The notes beneath the pieces are model-generated. The model was not told the origin of the DNA, did not search any database, and was given only the letters and a program-made list of their open reading frames with translations. Below are positions 6,105 through 6,800 of a stretch of 6,800 nt of DNA, piece after piece. Each line of letters opens with the position of its first letter. Position 1 is the first letter of the stretch. The DNA is from Bacteroidota bacterium (GTDB lineage: Bacteria; Bacteroidota; Ignavibacteria; Ignavibacteriales; Ignavibacteriaceae): positions 1-6,800 of the forward strand of contig JAJRSV010000017.1 in the NCBI GenBank assembly GCA_024278655.1, in the 5' to 3' direction. A program made the translations under genes and the position numbers.

Positions 6105-6198
6105 GATTATATTTTGAACTAATCCCGGCAGGATTGAATTTGACGGCAACGACAATTGATACGGCAATTACGTCATCGGCAAATAAATTTATTCTCAT
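6094..6198 (-). other. Possible 34-codon small ORF or relic upstream of amn
   Basis: On the minus strand an ATG at 6198 opens a frame of 34 codons, MRINLFADDVIAVSIVVAV followed by KFNPAGISSKYNQFN, ending at a TGA at 6094. It covers the GC-richer block of this intergenic region. I see no Shine-Dalgarno sequence and no family I recognise. The opposite strand is also open over most of the same bases, so coding is not established. It may be a small protein, a gene tail left by decay, or chance. Confidence 0.2.
6126..6181. repeat. Four spaced CGGCA motifs upstream of the metallophosphatase gene
   Basis: CGGCA occurs at 6126, 6144, 6162 and 6177, giving intervals of 18, 18 and 15 bp. Two copies extend to ACGGCAA. 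The block from 6121 to 6180 is about 48 percent G+C, richer than the surrounding spacer. The spacings are multiples of three, so a codon-phased coding relic is as likely as a row of protein-binding sites. Confidence 0.3.
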
Positions 6199-6297
6199 CA
6201 GGCATACTATTAAAATACCTGCTGATGGTATAAATATTGCCCTTCACTATCTTAAAACCGTACTTTAATTTGTAATGCAATTAATAATTTCTTTTTA

Positions 6298-6800
6298 ATG
6301 AAAGAGAGGTTCAAACTGGAAAAGCTGTTTTACAAACATCAGGTTTCATTAACAATTATATTTCTGCTTGTATTAACGAGCACCGTTTTTTCTCAAACAC
6401 ACATACGCTTTGCCGTTATCGGCGATTTCGGTAAGGCAGGCAGTAATGAATTGGCAGTTTCGGAGCTTGTTAAAAGCTGGAACCCCGATTTGATTCTCAC
6501 CGTCGGCGATAACAATTACGAAAACGGTTCCGCTTCTACAATCGATGAAAACATAGGACAGTACTATCACGAATTTATTTATCCTTACACGGGCAGTTAC
6601 GGACAGGGTGCCGATACAAACAAATTCTTTCCTGTGCCCGGCAACCACGATTGGCGCGCAACGAACTTAACACCTTACAGAAATTATTTTGAATTGCCTA
6701 ACAACGAACGCTATTACGATTTTACGGCAGGTAATGTTCAGTTCTTTATGCTCGATTCCGACGGCAAAGAGCCGGATGGAAATACCAGTAATTCCGTACA
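6298..6800 (+). CDS. Secreted calcineurin-like metallophosphatase, N-terminal part
   Basis: The frame opens at the ATG at 6298 and is still open at the window edge, so the first 167 codons are seen. Residues about 15-32 form a signal peptide (SLTIIFLLVLTSTVFS) with likely cleavage before Gln33. The mature part shows metallophosphoesterase blocks in order: FAVIGDFG with Asp43 (38-45), LTVGDNNYENG with Asp71 and Asn72 (67-77), and VPGNHDW with Asn116, His117 and Asp118 (113-119). These residues bind the two metal ions in calcineurin-like enzymes. The GDFG, GDNNY and GNHDW forms and the FFPVPGNHDW context recall tartrate-resistant purple acid phosphatases, so extracellular release of phosphate from esters is likely. 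The later His motifs lie beyond the window. No Shine-Dalgarno sequence precedes the ATG; it is chosen because it gives a complete signal peptide and the upstream sequence is AT-rich non-coding. Confidence 0.82.
   Translation, partial: MKERFKLEKLFYKHQVSLTIIFLLVLTSTVFSQTHIRFAVIGDFGKAGSNELAVSELVKSWNPDLILTVGDNNYENGSASTIDENIGQYYHEFIYPYTGSYGQGADTNKFFPVPGNHDWRATNLTPYRNYFELPNNERYYDFTAGNVQFFMLDSDGKEPDGNTSNSV

Noticed and set aside
6196..6227. CATCAG/CTGATG inverted repeat
   Set aside because: It has only 6 bp with a 20-nt spacer and competing pairings (CAGG with CCTG), and it lies in a stretch that may be coding; it is not strong enough to call as a regulatory site.
6373..6648. 91-codon frame on the minus strand
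   Set aside because: It is antisense to the metallophosphatase motifs GDFG, GDNNY and GNHDW, which are clearly coding on the plus strand.

Overview
The window looks like chromosomal DNA from an AT-rich member of the Bacteroidota/Chlorobiota/Ignavibacteriota group. An Ignavibacteria-like host is my best guess. The reasons are the long TPR-containing exported proteins, a lipoprotein with a C-terminal TlpA-type thioredoxin domain, a short AMP nucleosidase of the kind common in that group, and signal peptides followed directly by Gln. This is inferred from protein style, not from a marker gene. I see no rRNA, tRNA, CRISPR array or intact mobile element.

Layout, left to right. Bases 1-500 carry no intact gene. 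They hold a decayed antibiotic-biosynthesis-monooxygenase (ABM) domain gene at 224-439, which stays in one reading frame but is cut by several stop codons. Next is an exported TPR protein with a C-terminal SnoaL/DUF4440-type domain (501-1853, +). Bases 1854-2366 are a non-coding spacer that contains a second, shorter ABM-like relic (1969-2073, +) and a possible terminator hairpin. A large lipoprotein with helical repeats and a TlpA-like thioredoxin domain (2367-4265, -) faces the TPR gene. A divergent 222-bp region, with a good inverted repeat overlapping a possible -35 box, separates it from a PAP2-type membrane protein with altered catalytic motifs (4488-5207, +). That gene converges on a short AMP nucleosidase (5256-6029, -). 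A second divergent region (6030-6297) contains a perfect 14-bp palindrome and a GC-richer block. A secreted calcineurin-like metallophosphatase then begins at 6298 (+) and runs off the window.

The intact genes alternate in strand and do not form an operon, so I see no single pathway. Most act in the envelope: an exported TPR protein, a thioredoxin lipoprotein, a PAP2 membrane protein and a secreted phosphatase. The AMP nucleosidase is cytoplasmic. The most unusual points are the two ABM-like relics flanking the intact TPR-DUF4440 gene and the PAP2 protein that lacks the usual motif-1 arginine and motif-3 aspartate. I do not see convincing evidence for a new multi-gene system.
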